A DNA stretch of 64,000 nt from Novosphingobium sp. (lineage in GTDB: Bacteria > Pseudomonadota > Alphaproteobacteria > Sphingomonadales > Sphingomonadaceae). The stretch lies in assembly GCA_024236215.1 (NCBI GenBank), contig JACKKX010000004.1:87392-151391 (forward strand). Reading direction: 5' to 3'. A program made the translations under genes and the position numbers. The notes beneath the pieces were generated by a model. It saw only the letters and a program-made list of their open reading frames with translations. It made no database searches and was not told the DNA's origin. Below, one piece after another: positions 17,394-29,401 of this stretch (its first letter is position 1; the number at the start of each line of letters is the position of its first letter).

Positions 17394-18343
17394 TATTCGG
17401 CCTCCTTCTTTTCAGCCGGTTTGGACGGCGGAGCCTTGGCTGCCGCGGCGGCCTGCTCGACCGGATCGACCCGGCCCGCCATGCGGATATAGATCCGGTC
17501 GTTGGCGCGCATGTCGAAAGCCACCGCGCTGCCCCCCAGCAGGCGGTTGCGACCGTCCATCGTCGCGAACTTGACCAGCGCCTTGCGCGACTGGTCCTCG
17601 CCTTCGGGCAAGGCCAGCACCTGGCCGGTCTTGAAGGTCAGGTTCCAGCGGCGGTTGCCGATCCATTCGGCCTCGCGCACCTGCGGCTTCATCGCTGGAG
17701 CGGCGGTGAGCAGCGCGGTCAACTCCTCGATCCGTCGGCCCGCACCGGGGCCGGAAATGGCCAGCTTGCCGCGCGCGCGCTCGGCCGAAATCGGCTCAAG
17801 CTCGTGTCCTTCGCCATCGATCAGCACCAGCCGGTCGGGCTTTTTCAGCACCGCCACCGGCTTGCGCTCGACGATGTCGATCACCAGGGTATCGGGCAGC
17901 TGGCGCGAAACCCGCGCTTCCTGCACCCAGGAAAGATCGAGCAGCCGCCCGCGCAGCGCATCGAGATCGACCTGCGGCATGGCCCGGCGATTGTCGGCCA
18001 GCGCGATCTCGTAAACCTTGAGCTCGTTGAGGTTCTTCGTCCCGCGCACCGAAACGTTGCGCACCTCGAAGCCGGTTTCGTGCGCCAGCCGGGCAACCTC
18101 GGCCCCGGCCATGGTCGGCACGCCCGCCATGCTCGCGACGATCCAGGCCAAGGCCACCGCCCCGCCGAGGATCGCCGCCAGGAACACCCGGTGCAGCTGC
18201 GCCTCGGTGATCGGCAGCCACGAGAGCGCGGCATCGAGCGCCGATCCCGTGCGCACCTTCGCGGCACGAACCTGGCGCGCCTTGCCCTGGGCGGCGGCGG
18301 CCTTGCGCACACTCTTGCCCCCGCGCTTGAGCTTCTGGCTCAT
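17393..18343 (-). CDS. ftsQ: Cell division protein FtsQ
   Basis: Bitopic divisome protein of 316 residues. A basic cytoplasmic N-terminus (SQKLKRGGKSVRKAAAAQGK) is followed by one membrane helix at about residues 52-72. A POTRA domain follows (FEVRNVSVRGTKNLNELKVY), then the FtsQ beta domain with WVQEARVSRQLPDTLVIDI. A short Ala/Lys-rich tail ends it. The start overlaps the ddl stop by 4 nt (ATGA). FtsQ links the cytoplasmic ring to FtsL/FtsB and FtsI/FtsW in the periplasm. Confidence 0.94.
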   Translation of the reverse strand: MSQKLKRGGKSVRKAAAAQGKARQVRAAKVRTGSALDAALSWLPITEAQLHRVFLAAILGGAVALAWIVASMAGVPTMAGAEVARLAHETGFEVRNVSVRGTKNLNELKVYEIALADNRRAMPQVDLDALRGRLLDLSWVQEARVSRQLPDTLVIDIVERKPVAVLKKPDRLVLIDGEGHELEPISAERARGKLAISGPGAGRRIEELTALLTAAPAMKPQVREAEWIGNRRWNLTFKTGQVLALPEGEDQSRKALVKFATMDGRNRLLGGSAVAFDMRANDRIYIRMAGRVDPVEQAAAAAKAPPSKPAEKKEAE

Positions 18344-19296
18344 CGCTTTGCCTCCCTGGCCTTCAGCGCATCGGCAATGATGATCTCCACCAGCTCGCCG
18401 TATTCGATCCCCAGGTGCCGAGCCTGCTCGGGCACCAGGCTGAGCGGAGTCATCCCAGGCTGGGTGTTGGTTTCGAGCACGAACAGCCCTTCGATCCCCT
18501 GGCTGTCATCCCAGCGGAAATCGGTGCGGCTGCATCCCTGACAGCCCAGCAGGGTGTGGCAACGCAGCGCCAGATCGAGGCAGGCCTGGGTGATCTCATC
18601 GGGAATCTCCGCCGGGCAGACGTGTTCGGTCATGCCCTCGGTATATTTGGCATCGAAATCGTAGAACCCCGACTTGGGCTTGAGTTCGGTGACCATCAGC
18701 GCCCGAGGTCCGTCGACTCTGCCCAGCACCGCCGTGGTCAGCTCGCGCCCGCGGATATAGGGCTCGGCCAGCAGCTGGTCGAATTCCTGCCACGGTCCCT
18801 TGGCATCGCGGCTGATCGGATTGCCGTAATTGCCCTCTGCCGTGACGATCGCGACCCCCACGGAGGAACCCTCGTTGACCGGTTTCAACACATAGGGCCG
18901 CTCAAGCGGATCGCGCGCGAAGATCTCTGCGGTGCAAACGATCCGCCCGCCGGGCATCGGCACCCCGTGCGGCACCAGCGCCTGCTTGGTCAGTTCCTTG
19001 TCGATCGCGATGACCGAGGCGACCATGCCCGAATGGGTATAGGTCAGCCCCATCAGGTCCATCATGCCCTGCACGGTGCCGTCTTCGCCGGGGGTGCCGT
19101 GGAGTGCGTTGAACACCACATCGGGCTTCACCTCGGCAAGGCGCAGCGCGACATCGCGGTCCATGTCGATCCGCGTCACCCTGTGCCCGCGCACCTCGAG
19201 CGCCGTGGCCACGCCTTCGCCGCTCATCAGCGAGACCGGCCGTTCGTTCGACCAGCCGCCCATCAGCACCGCGACATGGAGTTTCGGAAGGCTCAC
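18340..19296 (-). CDS. ddl: D-alanine--D-alanine ligase
   Basis: ATP-grasp ligase of 318 residues making the D-Ala-D-Ala dipeptide for peptidoglycan precursors. The N-terminal VAVLMGGWSNERPVSL, the central GTPGEDGTVQGM and DKELTKQAL, the GSSVGV loop in the ATP-grasp domain and the C-terminal ETNTQPGMTPLSLVPEQA are all typical of Ddl. The GTG start at 19296 is supported by its 4-nt overlap with the murB stop (GTGA). Ddl forms with a serine-type VSL segment give D-Ala-D-Ala rather than D-Ala-D-Lac. Confidence 0.95.
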   Translation of the reverse strand: MSLPKLHVAVLMGGWSNERPVSLMSGEGVATALEVRGHRVTRIDMDRDVALRLAEVKPDVVFNALHGTPGEDGTVQGMMDLMGLTYTHSGMVASVIAIDKELTKQALVPHGVPMPGGRIVCTAEIFARDPLERPYVLKPVNEGSSVGVAIVTAEGNYGNPISRDAKGPWQEFDQLLAEPYIRGRELTTAVLGRVDGPRALMVTELKPKSGFYDFDAKYTEGMTEHVCPAEIPDEITQACLDLALRCHTLLGCQGCSRTDFRWDDSQGIEGLFVLETNTQPGMTPLSLVPEQARHLGIEYGELVEIIIADALKAREAKR

Positions 19297-20231
19297 GTGT
19301 TCCCCACTCTCTGAATTTCCCATTCCAACTCGATGCCAGACTGTGCCTTGACCCGGCGGCGCACCTCCTCGCCCAGCGCTTCGATCTCGGCGCTGGTGGC
19401 ATTGCCGGTGTTGAGCAGGAAGTTGGTGTGCTTCTCGCTCACCTGCGCCCCGCCCAGGGTCAGCCCCCGGCACCCGGCCTGGTCGACCAGCTGCCAGGCC
19501 TTGTGCCCTTCGGGGTTCTTGAAGGTCGAACCGCCAGTCTTGCTGCGCAGCGGCTGGCTGGCTTCGCGGCTCGCGGAAATGCGGTCCATCTCGGCCTGGA
19601 TTGCCGCCGGATCGCCCGCCCGCCCCCTGAACCGCGCCGCGACCACGATCGCGCCTTCGGGCAGTTCGGAGCGGCGATAGGAATAGCGCAGATCGGAGAC
19701 TTGCAGGGAGCGCAGCGTTCCGTCGCGCAGCACCACATCGCAATCGACCAGAATGTCCTTCACTTCGCCGCCATAGGCGCCGCCGTTCATACGAACGAAG
19801 CCGCCGACCGTTCCGGGGATCGAACGCAGAAACTCAAGGCCAGCGATGCCATGATCGCGCGCGGTCGAGGAAACGAGAATGCCTGAAGCCCCTGCCCCGC
19901 AATCGAGGGTCAAGTCAGCGCGCTTGCTGACCGTCGCAAAGGCCTTGCCCAGCCGTACCACCACGCCCGGAACCCCGCCATCGCGCACGATCAGGTTGCT
20001 GCCCAGCCCCAGCGCCATCACCGGCACCGCCGGATCGAGATCGCCAAGGAAGGCTTGCAGATCGGCCAGATCTTTCGGCTCGAACAGCCACTGCGCCGCG
20101 CCGCCGCTCTTGAACCAGACCAGCGGGGCCAGCGGTGCGTTCGCCGTGAGTTTGCCGCGCGGGGCCACCACCCCCAACCCCTTCTCTTCAGAGGAGGGGG
20201 CCGGGGGGTGGTGACGAGCAGACAGGGTCAT
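19293..20231 (-). CDS. murB: UDP-N-acetylenolpyruvoylglucosamine reductase
   Basis: FAD-dependent reductase of 312 residues that forms UDP-MurNAc. The FAD-binding PCMH-type domain contains [15 protein letters not shown] and the [19 protein letters not shown] stretch. The proton-donating Ser lies in [10 protein letters not shown], and the catalytic Glu in [11 protein letters not shown]. It is a type I-like MurB. ATG 20231 overlaps the murC stop by 4 nt. Residues 8-25 are a poorly conserved insertion ahead of the [14 protein letters not shown] start of the fold. Confidence 0.96.
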   Translation of the reverse strand: MTLSARHHPPAPSSEEKGLGVVAPRGKLTANAPLAPLVWFKSGGAAQWLFEPKDLADLQAFLGDLDPAVPVMALGLGSNLIVRDGGVPGVVVRLGKAFATVSKRADLTLDCGAGASGILVSSTARDHGIAGLEFLRSIPGTVGGFVRMNGGAYGGEVKDILVDCDVVLRDGTLRSLQVSDLRYSYRRSELPEGAIVVAARFRGRAGDPAAIQAEMDRISASREASQPLRSKTGGSTFKNPEGHKAWQLVDQAGCRGLTLGGAQVSEKHTNFLLNTGNATSAEIEALGEEVRRRVKAQSGIELEWEIQRVGNT

Positions 20232-21673
20232 GCCTCTCCCCTCCGTGCCCGGATCGCATCGGCAAGGCCCGCCGCCCACTTGGTGATATCGCCCGCGCCC
20301 AGGCACACCACCATGTCGCCTGCCTGCACCGTTTCGGCCAGCGCATCGGCCAGGGCTTCGGGCCCGGCCACGACCTGCGCCGAGCGGTGCCCGCGCGCCT
20401 TCATCGCGGTGACCATCGCGTCCGAACTCACGCCCTCGATCGGCTGTTCGCCCGCGGCATAGACCGGCGCGGCATAGACCATGTCGGCATCGTTAAAAGC
20501 GGCGGCAAAATCTTCCATGTGATCGCGCAGACGGGTGAAGCGGTGCGGCTGGACCACGGCGATCACTCGTCCAGTGCCCACCCCTTCGCGCGCGGCGGCA
20601 AGAACGGCGCGGATTTCTACCGGGTGATGGCCGTAATCGTCGATCACCGTCGCGCCACCCACCTCGCCAACCTTGGTGAAGCGCCGCTTGACCCCGCCGA
20701 ACTTGGCAAAGCCGGTGCGGATCACATCGTCGGGCACGCCCATTTCCACTGCCACGGCAATCGCGGCGAGCGAGTTCTGGACATTGTGGCGGCCCGGCAT
20801 CGGCAGTTCGATCCCCTCGATCCGGCGAAGCGACCCATCGCGCTGGCGCAGCACCGCGTCAAAGCGGTTGCCGCCCGGATAGGGGGTGACGTTTTCGCCG
20901 CGCACGTCGGCCTGGGCGGAAAAACCATAGGTCACCACGCGGCGATCGCGCACCTTGGCGATTACCGCCTGAACCTCGGGGTGATCGATGCACAGCACCG
21001 CGCAACCATAGAACGGCACATTCTCGATGAATTCGACGAAAGCGTCCTTGATCGCGTCGAAACTGCCATAATGATCAAGGTGCTCGGGGTCGATGTTGGT
21101 GACGATCGCGATCGTCCCGTCGAGCCGCAGGAACGAGCCGTCGCTCTCATCGGCTTCGACCACCATCCATTCGCTTTCGCCCAGCCGCGCGTTGGAGCCG
21201 TAGGAATTGATGATCCCGCCGTTGATCACGGTGGGATCGACCCCGCCGGCATCGAGCAGCGCCGCAACCATGCTGGTGGTGGTGGTCTTGCCGTGGGTTC
21301 CGGCCACCGCCACAGTGCGCTTGAGGCGCATCAGCTCGGCCAGCATTTCCGCGCGGCGCACCACGGGGATGCGGTTTTCCAGCGCAGCGGCAACCTCGGG
21401 GTTGGTGCGGCGCACGGCGGTGGAGGTGACAACCACGGCGGCATCGCCCAGATTCTCGGCGGCATGGCCGATCGAAACCTTGATTCCGCGCTTCCTGAGG
21501 CCCTCGACCACATAGCCTTCGGCGATGTCGCTGCCCTGCACCTTGTAGCCCAGGTTGTGCATCACCTCGGCGATGCCCGACATGCCGATCCCGCCGATCC
21601 CGACGAAGTGGATCGTGCCGATGTCGGTCGGCATCCGCCCGCCCGGCGCGGTTGAACGCAGCGCGGCCTTCAC
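20228..21673 (-). CDS. murC: UDP-N-acetylmuramate--L-alanine ligase
   Basis: Adds L-Ala to UDP-MurNAc; 481 residues. The Rossmann-like N-terminal domain starts [18 protein letters not shown], and the ATP-binding loop is [14 protein letters not shown]. The central [10 protein letters not shown] and DYGHHPVEI motifs are Mur-ligase and MurC hallmarks. The GTG at 21673 was chosen because it overlaps the murG stop (GTGA) and is preceded by an AGGAGG ribosome binding site at 7 nt. An ATG 39 nt downstream (MPTDIGT) is the alternative and would also give a complete enzyme. Confidence 0.95.
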   Translation of the reverse strand: MKAALRSTAPGGRMPTDIGTIHFVGIGGIGMSGIAEVMHNLGYKVQGSDIAEGYVVEGLRKRGIKVSIGHAAENLGDAAVVVTSTAVRRTNPEVAAALENRIPVVRRAEMLAELMRLKRTVAVAGTHGKTTTTSMVAALLDAGGVDPTVINGGIINSYGSNARLGESEWMVVEADESDGSFLRLDGTIAIVTNIDPEHLDHYGSFDAIKDAFVEFIENVPFYGCAVLCIDHPEVQAVIAKVRDRRVVTYGFSAQADVRGENVTPYPGGNRFDAVLRQRDGSLRRIEGIELPMPGRHNVQNSLAAIAVAVEMGVPDDVIRTGFAKFGGVKRRFTKVGEVGGATVIDDYGHHPVEIRAVLAAAREGVGTGRVIAVVQPHRFTRLRDHMEDFAAAFNDADMVYAAPVYAAGEQPIEGVSSDAMVTAMKARGHRSAQVVAGPEALADALAETVQAGDMVVCLGAGDITKWAAGLADAIRARRGEA

Positions 21674-22833
21674 GCCACCGCCTCCTGCCCGCTGGCCTCG
21701 GTCGCTCCGGCCAGGCGGATCACGTCCATCAGCGGTGCGCCGCCGAAGCTCTCGACCAGATCGGCCAGATCGTGCGCGGCATTGGGATAGCCGCAATTCC
21801 ACGCCCCGTGCGCGGCACTGGCCAGCGTTTCGGGGTTCATCGCGATGGCCTGGATCTGCTTGGCAAGTTCGGTTGCGGTGAAACGATCCTGCCGGATCAT
21901 CCGCGCGCCGCCCGCAGCGACAATCTCGCGGGTGTTGAAGGCCTGATGATCATCGGTGGCGATCGGCAGCGGCACCAGGATCGCCGGGCGACCCACGGCG
22001 GTCAATTCGGCAATCGTCGAGGCGCCCGCGCGCCCGATGAACAGGTGTGCATCGGCCAGCCGCTCGGCCATGTCCTCGAAATAGGTGCCCAGCTCGGCGG
22101 GAATGTCGTGGCTGGCATAGCGATCGCGCACCGCCTCGATATCCTCCGCACGGCATTGCTGGGTCACCTGCAGGCGGCTGCGCAGCGCAGGCGGCAGCAT
22201 GGCGAGACCATCGGGCACCACTTCGGACAGCACCGAGGCACCCTGGCTGCCCCCGGTCACCAGCACCCGAAGCAACCCGTCGGCGGTGAAGGCCGGAAAC
22301 GGCTGTTCGCGCAGCGCCAGCACTTCGGCGCGGACCGGATTGCCGGTGAGGTGGACCTTGGACAGATGCTTGGCTTTGAGGCGATCAACCTCGCGGTACG
22401 AGGTGGCGATGGCATCGACCCGCCCGGCAAGGAACCGGTTGACCCGCCCCAGCACCGCGTTCTGTTCGTGGATCACGCTGGGAACCCCGGCCGAAGTCGC
22501 CGCCCACAGCGCCGGAAAGGCCGGATAGCCGCCGAAGCCGATCACTGCCGAGGGCTGGAAGCTGTCGAACAGCCGCAGCGCCATGCGCCGCCCCTCGAGG
22601 ATCGCCTCGATCCCGGCGGGCCAGTGCAGCGGGTTCTTGCCGATCCGCCCGGCGGGGAGGACATGGCTGACCAGCGAAGCGGGCCGGCCCGGCAGCTTGG
22701 CCCCGCGCGCATCGGTAATCAGCGCAACGTGGTGACCGCGCGCCTCAAGCTCCGTCGCAAGCGCAAATGCAGGGATCAGGTGCCCCCCGGTGCCCCCGGC
22801 GGCGAGCACATAGTGACGGTTGACCGCGCTCAC
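21670..22833 (-). CDS. murG: Lipid II synthase MurG
   Basis: Membrane-associated GT28 glycosyltransferase that adds GlcNAc to lipid I; 387 residues. The N-terminal [17 protein letters not shown] carries the G-loop. The donor-site region contains [17 protein letters not shown] and, later, [26 protein letters not shown]. The GTG start at 22833 overlaps the ftsW stop by 4 nt. The final 20 residues are a variable tail. It is coupled to murC through another GTGA overlap. Confidence 0.96.
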   Translation of the reverse strand: MSAVNRHYVLAAGGTGGHLIPAFALATELEARGHHVALITDARGAKLPGRPASLVSHVLPAGRIGKNPLHWPAGIEAILEGRRMALRLFDSFQPSAVIGFGGYPAFPALWAATSAGVPSVIHEQNAVLGRVNRFLAGRVDAIATSYREVDRLKAKHLSKVHLTGNPVRAEVLALREQPFPAFTADGLLRVLVTGGSQGASVLSEVVPDGLAMLPPALRSRLQVTQQCRAEDIEAVRDRYASHDIPAELGTYFEDMAERLADAHLFIGRAGASTIAELTAVGRPAILVPLPIATDDHQAFNTREIVAAGGARMIRQDRFTATELAKQIQAIAMNPETLASAAHGAWNCGYPNAAHDLADLVESFGGAPLMDVIRLAGATEASGQEAVA

Positions 22834-24059
22834 CGGGCCAGCCCCAGATCGCGGGCGAGATGCATCAGGCTGTAGCCCTCGCGCTTGAGGAAGGGGTTGC
22901 GGCGGGTGATGGCGATCAGGAATCCCACTCCCAGGCACAGGGCGACGGTTGAGGAACCGCCATAGGAAATCAGCGGCAAGGTCATCCCCTTGGATGGAAA
23001 CAGCTGCAGGTTGACGAGCATGTTGATGAACGCCTGCCCGCCCAGCTGGGCCACCAGACCGGCGGCGGCCAGGGTGGTGAACAGGTCTTCCTCGTCAAGC
23101 AGGCGCAGCAGCACGCGCAGCACGATGGCAAGATAGAGCACCACGATCAAGCCGCAGACCAGCAATCCGAATTCCTCGCCGATGACGGAGAAGATGTAGT
23201 CGGTATGGGCCTCGGGCAGGCCGAACTTGCGCGTACCCAGCCACAGCCCCGATCCGGTCCAGCCGCCCGCCAGCAGGGTGCGCTGGGCGATATCGACCTG
23301 ATCGAAGGCCGTGCCGCCACCCAGGAAAGCGTCGATACGGTGGCGGGCGTTGTCATAGAAGGCATAGGCCGCGATCAGCCCCACCACCCCGGCACCCCCG
23401 GCTGCGGCGATCCGCTTGACCGGGATGCCGCACATCAGGATCATCGTGAACCACACCGCCGCGAACAGCACGGTCGATCCGAAATCGGGCTGGGCCATCA
23501 GCAGCGCGCCGATCAGCCCCATGATTACTGCGGAAATGCCGATCACCGGCAGTCCCGGATCGCGCACCCGCCATGACAGGATCCAGGCGATCCCGATCGC
23601 GAAGGCCGGTTTGAGGAACTCCGACGGCTGGAGCGACATGCCCAGATCGAGCCAGCGCTGCGCGCCGTTACGGGCGCTGCCGATCACCGGCACCAGCATC
23701 AGCGCCACCAGCATGGCAAAGCCCAGCAGGATCCCGGCGCGGCGTGCGTTCTCGCGCGAGAGCAGCGAGGCGCCGAACATCGCCACCAGACCTGCCGCCT
23801 GCCAGCGCAGATGGATATAGAAGAAATGCAGATCGTCGAGCCGCACCGCTGCGGTCGACAGGCGCCGCGCGCTGGCCGGGCTGGAGGCAGCGACGGCGGC
23901 CGTGCCGATCCCCATCAGCGCCAGCACCAGGAACAGCAGCACCCGGTCAATCTCGCGCCACCACACCGCCAGCTCGGCGCGGCGGCTGCGGCGCAGGCGC
24001 GCGGCTCCGGCCTGGGGGGCCTTGCCCGCGTGGGGCACGAAGGGCGGACTGCTGGCCAT
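22830..24059 (-). CDS. ftsW: SEDS glycosyltransferase FtsW
   Basis: Septal peptidoglycan polymerase of the SEDS family; 409 residues with about ten membrane helices after a 35-residue cytoplasmic N-terminus. Family landmarks are LDLGMSLQPSEFLKPAFAI, the extracellular stretch GTRKFGLPEAHTDYIFSVI with GEEFG after it, and the C-terminal LPLISYGGSSTVALCLGVGF. The start shares one base with the murD stop (TGATG). Its partner transpeptidase FtsI is encoded in the same cluster. Confidence 0.96.
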   Translation of the reverse strand: MASSPPFVPHAGKAPQAGAARLRRSRRAELAVWWREIDRVLLFLVLALMGIGTAAVAASSPASARRLSTAAVRLDDLHFFYIHLRWQAAGLVAMFGASLLSRENARRAGILLGFAMLVALMLVPVIGSARNGAQRWLDLGMSLQPSEFLKPAFAIGIAWILSWRVRDPGLPVIGISAVIMGLIGALLMAQPDFGSTVLFAAVWFTMILMCGIPVKRIAAAGGAGVVGLIAAYAFYDNARHRIDAFLGGGTAFDQVDIAQRTLLAGGWTGSGLWLGTRKFGLPEAHTDYIFSVIGEEFGLLVCGLIVVLYLAIVLRVLLRLLDEEDLFTTLAAAGLVAQLGGQAFINMLVNLQLFPSKGMTLPLISYGGSSTVALCLGVGFLIAITRRNPFLKREGYSLMHLARDLGLAR

Positions 24060-25411
24060 CAGCGCGTTGCTCCCGCCACCTGCTCCGCCTGCGGCTCAAG
24101 CAGGGTCTGGACGATCTGACGAAAGGCATCGCCGCGCGCCTCGAAATCGCGGAACTGGTCGAAACTGGCGCAGGCCGGGGAAAGCAGCACGACGTCACCG
24201 GGCTTCGCCGCCTCGATCGCCTGGCGGATCGCCTCGCACATCATCTCGCTGCGCCGCACCGGCATCGCCGGGGCGAGCAGATCGGCAAAGCGCGGGCCGG
24301 CTTCGCCAATGGTGTAGGCCGCCGCGACATTGCCGAAGAAGGGTGCGCATTCATCCAGCCGGTCACCCTTGGGCAGGCCGCCCAGGATCCAGTGAATGCG
24401 CTTGTGATCGCTTGGCGGGAAGGCGGCCAGTGCCGGGGCGGCGGAGGCTGGATTGGTAGCCTTGCTGTCATTGATGAACAGCACTCCGCCAGCTTCGGCC
24501 ACGCGCTCCATCCGGTGCGGAAGGCCGCGAAACGTGCGCAGCGCCGGGCGCCACTGCGCCTCGCTCAGCCCCAGCGCCTCGGCGATGGCGACGGCGACGG
24601 CCGCGTTCTGAAGGTTGTGCGGCCCCTGAAGCGTCGGCCAATCGGCCTGCAGGGCCGCCAGATCGGCGCCGTCGATGCTGCGCACCTTGCCCGGCGCGCG
24701 GCGCGCGGCCTCCAGCGCGGCGATCCGCGCGGTATCGGCATCGCTGGTGCCGAACAGCGCGATCTGGTCCTCCCGCTGCATCGCGAACAGCCGGGCCTTG
24801 GAGGCGTAGTAGGCTTCAGTCCCGTCATAACGGTCAAGATGGTCGGGGGTCAGGTTGAGAAGCGCCGCCACATCGGCCGCGAGGCTGAAGGTCAGGTCGA
24901 TCTGATAGCTCGACAGCTCGAGCACATAGACCCCGCCCGCCGCCAGCGGGCTCTGTCCCAGCACCGGCAGGCCGATATTGCCGCCCATCCGCACCGGCAG
25001 TGCCGCCGATTGCAACAGATGATGGACCAGCGCGGTGGTTGTCGATTTGCCGTTGGTCCCGGTGATCGCCACTACCCGGTGCGCAGGCAGGCTGGACCGG
25101 GCCAGCGCGAACAGCTCGATATCCCCGATTACCGGCACCCCGGCGCGCGCGGCGGCGGCGGCGATCGGATGGCTGTTGAGCGGCACTCCGGGCGAAACGA
25201 CCACTCCGGCATAGCCGGTCAGATCGATCGTCGCGGGATCGGCCAGGTTCACCCCGGCGCGCCCTTCCAACACCCGGCGCGGCTCTTCTCGGCTGTCCCA
25301 GGCGGTCACGCTCGCCCCGCTCGCCAACAGGCATTCAAGCGCGGTCATCCCCGACCTTGCAAGGCCGAGGACGGCATAGCGCTTGCCGGAAAAGGCGGGC
25401 GAGGCGATCAT
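24059..25411 (-). CDS. murD: UDP-N-acetylmuramoylalanine--D-glutamate ligase
   Basis: Adds D-Glu to UDP-MurNAc-L-Ala; 450 residues. The N-terminal nucleotide-sugar domain starts [20 protein letters not shown]. The ATP loop is [15 protein letters not shown], and the [11 protein letters not shown] segment is typical of MurD. The C-terminal domain carries [13 protein letters not shown], and a late [20 protein letters not shown] motif closes the active site. It overlaps mraY by 4 nt at its start and ftsW by one base at its stop. Confidence 0.97.
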   Translation of the reverse strand: MIASPAFSGKRYAVLGLARSGMTALECLLASGASVTAWDSREEPRRVLEGRAGVNLADPATIDLTGYAGVVVSPGVPLNSHPIAAAAARAGVPVIGDIELFALARSSLPAHRVVAITGTNGKSTTTALVHHLLQSAALPVRMGGNIGLPVLGQSPLAAGGVYVLELSSYQIDLTFSLAADVAALLNLTPDHLDRYDGTEAYYASKARLFAMQREDQIALFGTSDADTARIAALEAARRAPGKVRSIDGADLAALQADWPTLQGPHNLQNAAVAVAIAEALGLSEAQWRPALRTFRGLPHRMERVAEAGGVLFINDSKATNPASAAPALAAFPPSDHKRIHWILGGLPKGDRLDECAPFFGNVAAAYTIGEAGPRFADLLAPAMPVRRSEMMCEAIRQAIEAAKPGDVVLLSPACASFDQFRDFEARGDAFRQIVQTLLEPQAEQVAGATR

Positions 25412-26478
25412 CTAAGCTTGAGCGTCGAAAGTCCGATCAGGGCCAGCACGATCGAAACGATCCAGAAGCGGATCACCACGGTCGATTCCTTCCAGCCCAG
25501 CTGTTCGAAATGGTGATGAATAGGGGCCATCTTGAACACCCGCTTGCCGGTGCGCTTGTAGACCGCGACCTGGATGATGACCGACGCGGTTTCCATTACG
25601 AACAGCCCGCCGACGATCAGCAGCACGATCTCATGGTGCGAGGCGACCGCGATCGCGCCAAGCGCGCCGCCCAGCGCCAGGCTGCCGGTATCGCCCATGA
25701 ACACCGCCGCGGGCTGGGCGTTGAACCACAGGAAGGCGAGGCAAGCCCCCATGATCCCTGCGCACAGGATCGCCAGATCGCCCGCGCGCGGCACGTGGGG
25801 AATGCCAAGGTAGGCGGAAAAGTCGGCGCGGCCCGCCAGATAGGCAATCACTGCAAAAGTACCCGCCGCGATCACCACTGGCATCGCGGCAAGGCCATCG
25901 AGACCGTCGGTGAGGTTTACCGCGTTGCCGAAACCGACCATCACGAAGGCCGCGAAGACATAGTAGAGCGGCCCGAGCGGGATGTAGCGATCGCTCAAGA
26001 ACGGGACATAGAGATTGGTCGAAACCTGGCTGACGATGATCCATGCCGCCACCCCGGCCACCGCAAACTCGCCGGCCAGCCGCGCCTTGCCCGAAACCCC
26101 GGCGGTGCTGCGCTTCTTGACCTTGTCGTAATCGTCGAGGAACCCGATCAGCCCGAACCCGCAGGTCACCGCCAGACAGGCCCAGACAAAGGGGTTGGTC
26201 AGATCCATCCACAGCAGCATCGAGACCACCAGGCTGATCAGGATCATCAGTCCGCCCATGGTCGGGGTGCCGCGCTTGGCAAGGTGGCTCTGCGGCCCAT
26301 CCTCACGGATCGGCTGCCCCTTGCCCTGGCGCACCCGCAGCATGTCGATAAAGCGCGGACCGATCACCAACCCGATCACCAGCGCGGTCATCAAGGCGGC
26401 GCCCGCGCGGAAGGTCTGGTAGCGGATAAGGTTCGCCAGCCCCTCGAAATGGAAATAGTGCGCGATCAGGTAGAGCAT
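25408..26478 (-). CDS. mraY: Phospho-MurNAc-pentapeptide transferase
   Basis: Integral membrane enzyme that attaches phospho-MurNAc-pentapeptide to undecaprenyl phosphate, giving lipid I; 356 residues with about ten membrane helices. Signature segments are [13 protein letters not shown], the catalytic Asp pair in [21 protein letters not shown], and [15 protein letters not shown] followed by [13 protein letters not shown]. It is separated from murF by 8 nt, one of only two non-overlapping junctions in the cluster. Confidence 0.98.
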   Translation of the reverse strand: MLYLIAHYFHFEGLANLIRYQTFRAGAALMTALVIGLVIGPRFIDMLRVRQGKGQPIREDGPQSHLAKRGTPTMGGLMILISLVVSMLLWMDLTNPFVWACLAVTCGFGLIGFLDDYDKVKKRSTAGVSGKARLAGEFAVAGVAAWIIVSQVSTNLYVPFLSDRYIPLGPLYYVFAAFVMVGFGNAVNLTDGLDGLAAMPVVIAAGTFAVIAYLAGRADFSAYLGIPHVPRAGDLAILCAGIMGACLAFLWFNAQPAAVFMGDTGSLALGGALGAIAVASHHEIVLLIVGGLFVMETASVIIQVAVYKRTGKRVFKMAPIHHHFEQLGWKESTVVIRFWIVSIVLALIGLSTLKLR

Positions 26479-26486
26479 GCCTGACC

Positions 26487-27943
<1,457 letters not shown>

Positions 27944-27947
<4 letters not shown>

Positions 27948-29401
27948 GCGGCACACTCCCTTGCCACGCTCACATCATCGAACGGCAGCACCCGGCATTG
28001 CTCCCCGGCGCCGACGATCTGGCCCTGTTCGTGGCCCTTGCCCGCGATCAGCACGACATCCTCGGCTCCGGCCTCGGCGATCGCGGCAGCAATCGCGGCG
28101 CGGCGATCCCCCACCTCGCGCAGCTTTCCGCCCCCGCCCGCAAGCACGGCGGCACGGATCGCGGCAGAATCCTCGCCACGCGGATTGTCGTCGGTGACGA
28201 TCCCGAAATCGGCGCGCTCGGCCACCACCTGCCCCATCGGCGCGCGTTTGCCGGGATCGCGATCGCCGCCCGCGCCGAACACCACGATCAGCCTCCCGGC
28301 GCAATGCGGGCGCAGCGCGGAAATCGCGGCTTCGAGCGCATCGGGGGTATGGGCATAATCGACATAGACCGGTGCCCCGGAACGGGTGATGCCTGCCCGT
28401 TCCAGCCGCCCGCGCACCGGCTGCAACCGCGCGAGCGCATCGAACGTTGCCCCGGCCTCTCCCCCGGTCGCCAGCACCAGCCCGGCAGCGACCAGCGCAT
28501 TGGCCGCCTGATAGGCACCGATCAACGGCAGCTGGACCCGGCGCCGCGCGCCCTGCCATTCCACATCGAGCGTCTGGCCGAGCTGCCCCGGGGTGCGGGC
28601 AAGGAGGCGGATCCCATGCTCATCCGCCCCCTCGCCCACGCCCAGCACCTTCAAACCGCGGCGCGAGGCGTGGTCCTGGGCGCGGGCAGACCAGGGATCG
28701 TCGGTCCAGATTATCGCGGTGCCATCGGCATCGACCACTTCGTCGAACAGCCGCATCTTGGCCGCGAAATAGTCTTCCATGTCGGCATGGTAATCGAGGT
28801 GATCGCGGCTGAGGTTGGTGAAGGCGCCAGCCACCACCTTCAGCCCCTCGTTGCGATATTGCGAGAGGCCGTGGCTCGATGCCTCAAAGGCGACATGGCT
28901 CACCCCTTCGCGGGCCAGACCGTGCATGTTGGCAAGGAAGGTGACGATGTCGGGAGTAGTCAGCCCGGTCGAGACGCTTTCGTCGGCGGTGGTCACCCCC
29001 AGGGTGCCGATCGAGGCCGAGCGGTGCCCAGCCATGCGCCAGATCTGGCGCACCATCTCCACGGTGGAGGTCTTGCCGTTGGTCCCGGTTACCGCGACCA
29101 GGGTTTCGGGCACCGGCTGAAAGAACCCCGCCGCGAGCCGGGCGAAGGCGCGGCGCGGATTGGCATCGGCGATGTGGATCGCGCCTTCGACCACGGCCTC
29201 GGCCCGCGCGACCACCGCCACCGCCCCGGCGGTAACGGCAGCGGGAATGAAGTCTTCGCCATTGACGCTTGCGCCCTGAAAGGCGCCGAAGACGGTGCCG
29301 GGGGCGACCTTGCGGTTATCGATCGCGAACCCGGTGACTTCGGCATCGGCGTCTGCCGGAAGCGCAATCCGCGCGAGACCGGCGAGCGCGGCCAGCCTCA
29401 T
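27944..29401 (-). CDS. murE: UDP-MurNAc-dipeptide--meso-DAP ligase
   Basis: Adds the third residue of the stem peptide; 485 residues. The N-terminal domain contains FAIDNRKVAPGTVFGAFQG. The ATP loop is AVTGTNGKTSTVEM. The DDNPRGEDSAAI segment contains the DNPR motif that selects meso-diaminopimelate rather than lysine. The carbamylated-Lys and catalytic regions of Mur ligases are present (FEASSHGLSQYR). Both ends overlap neighbours by 4 nt. Confidence 0.97.
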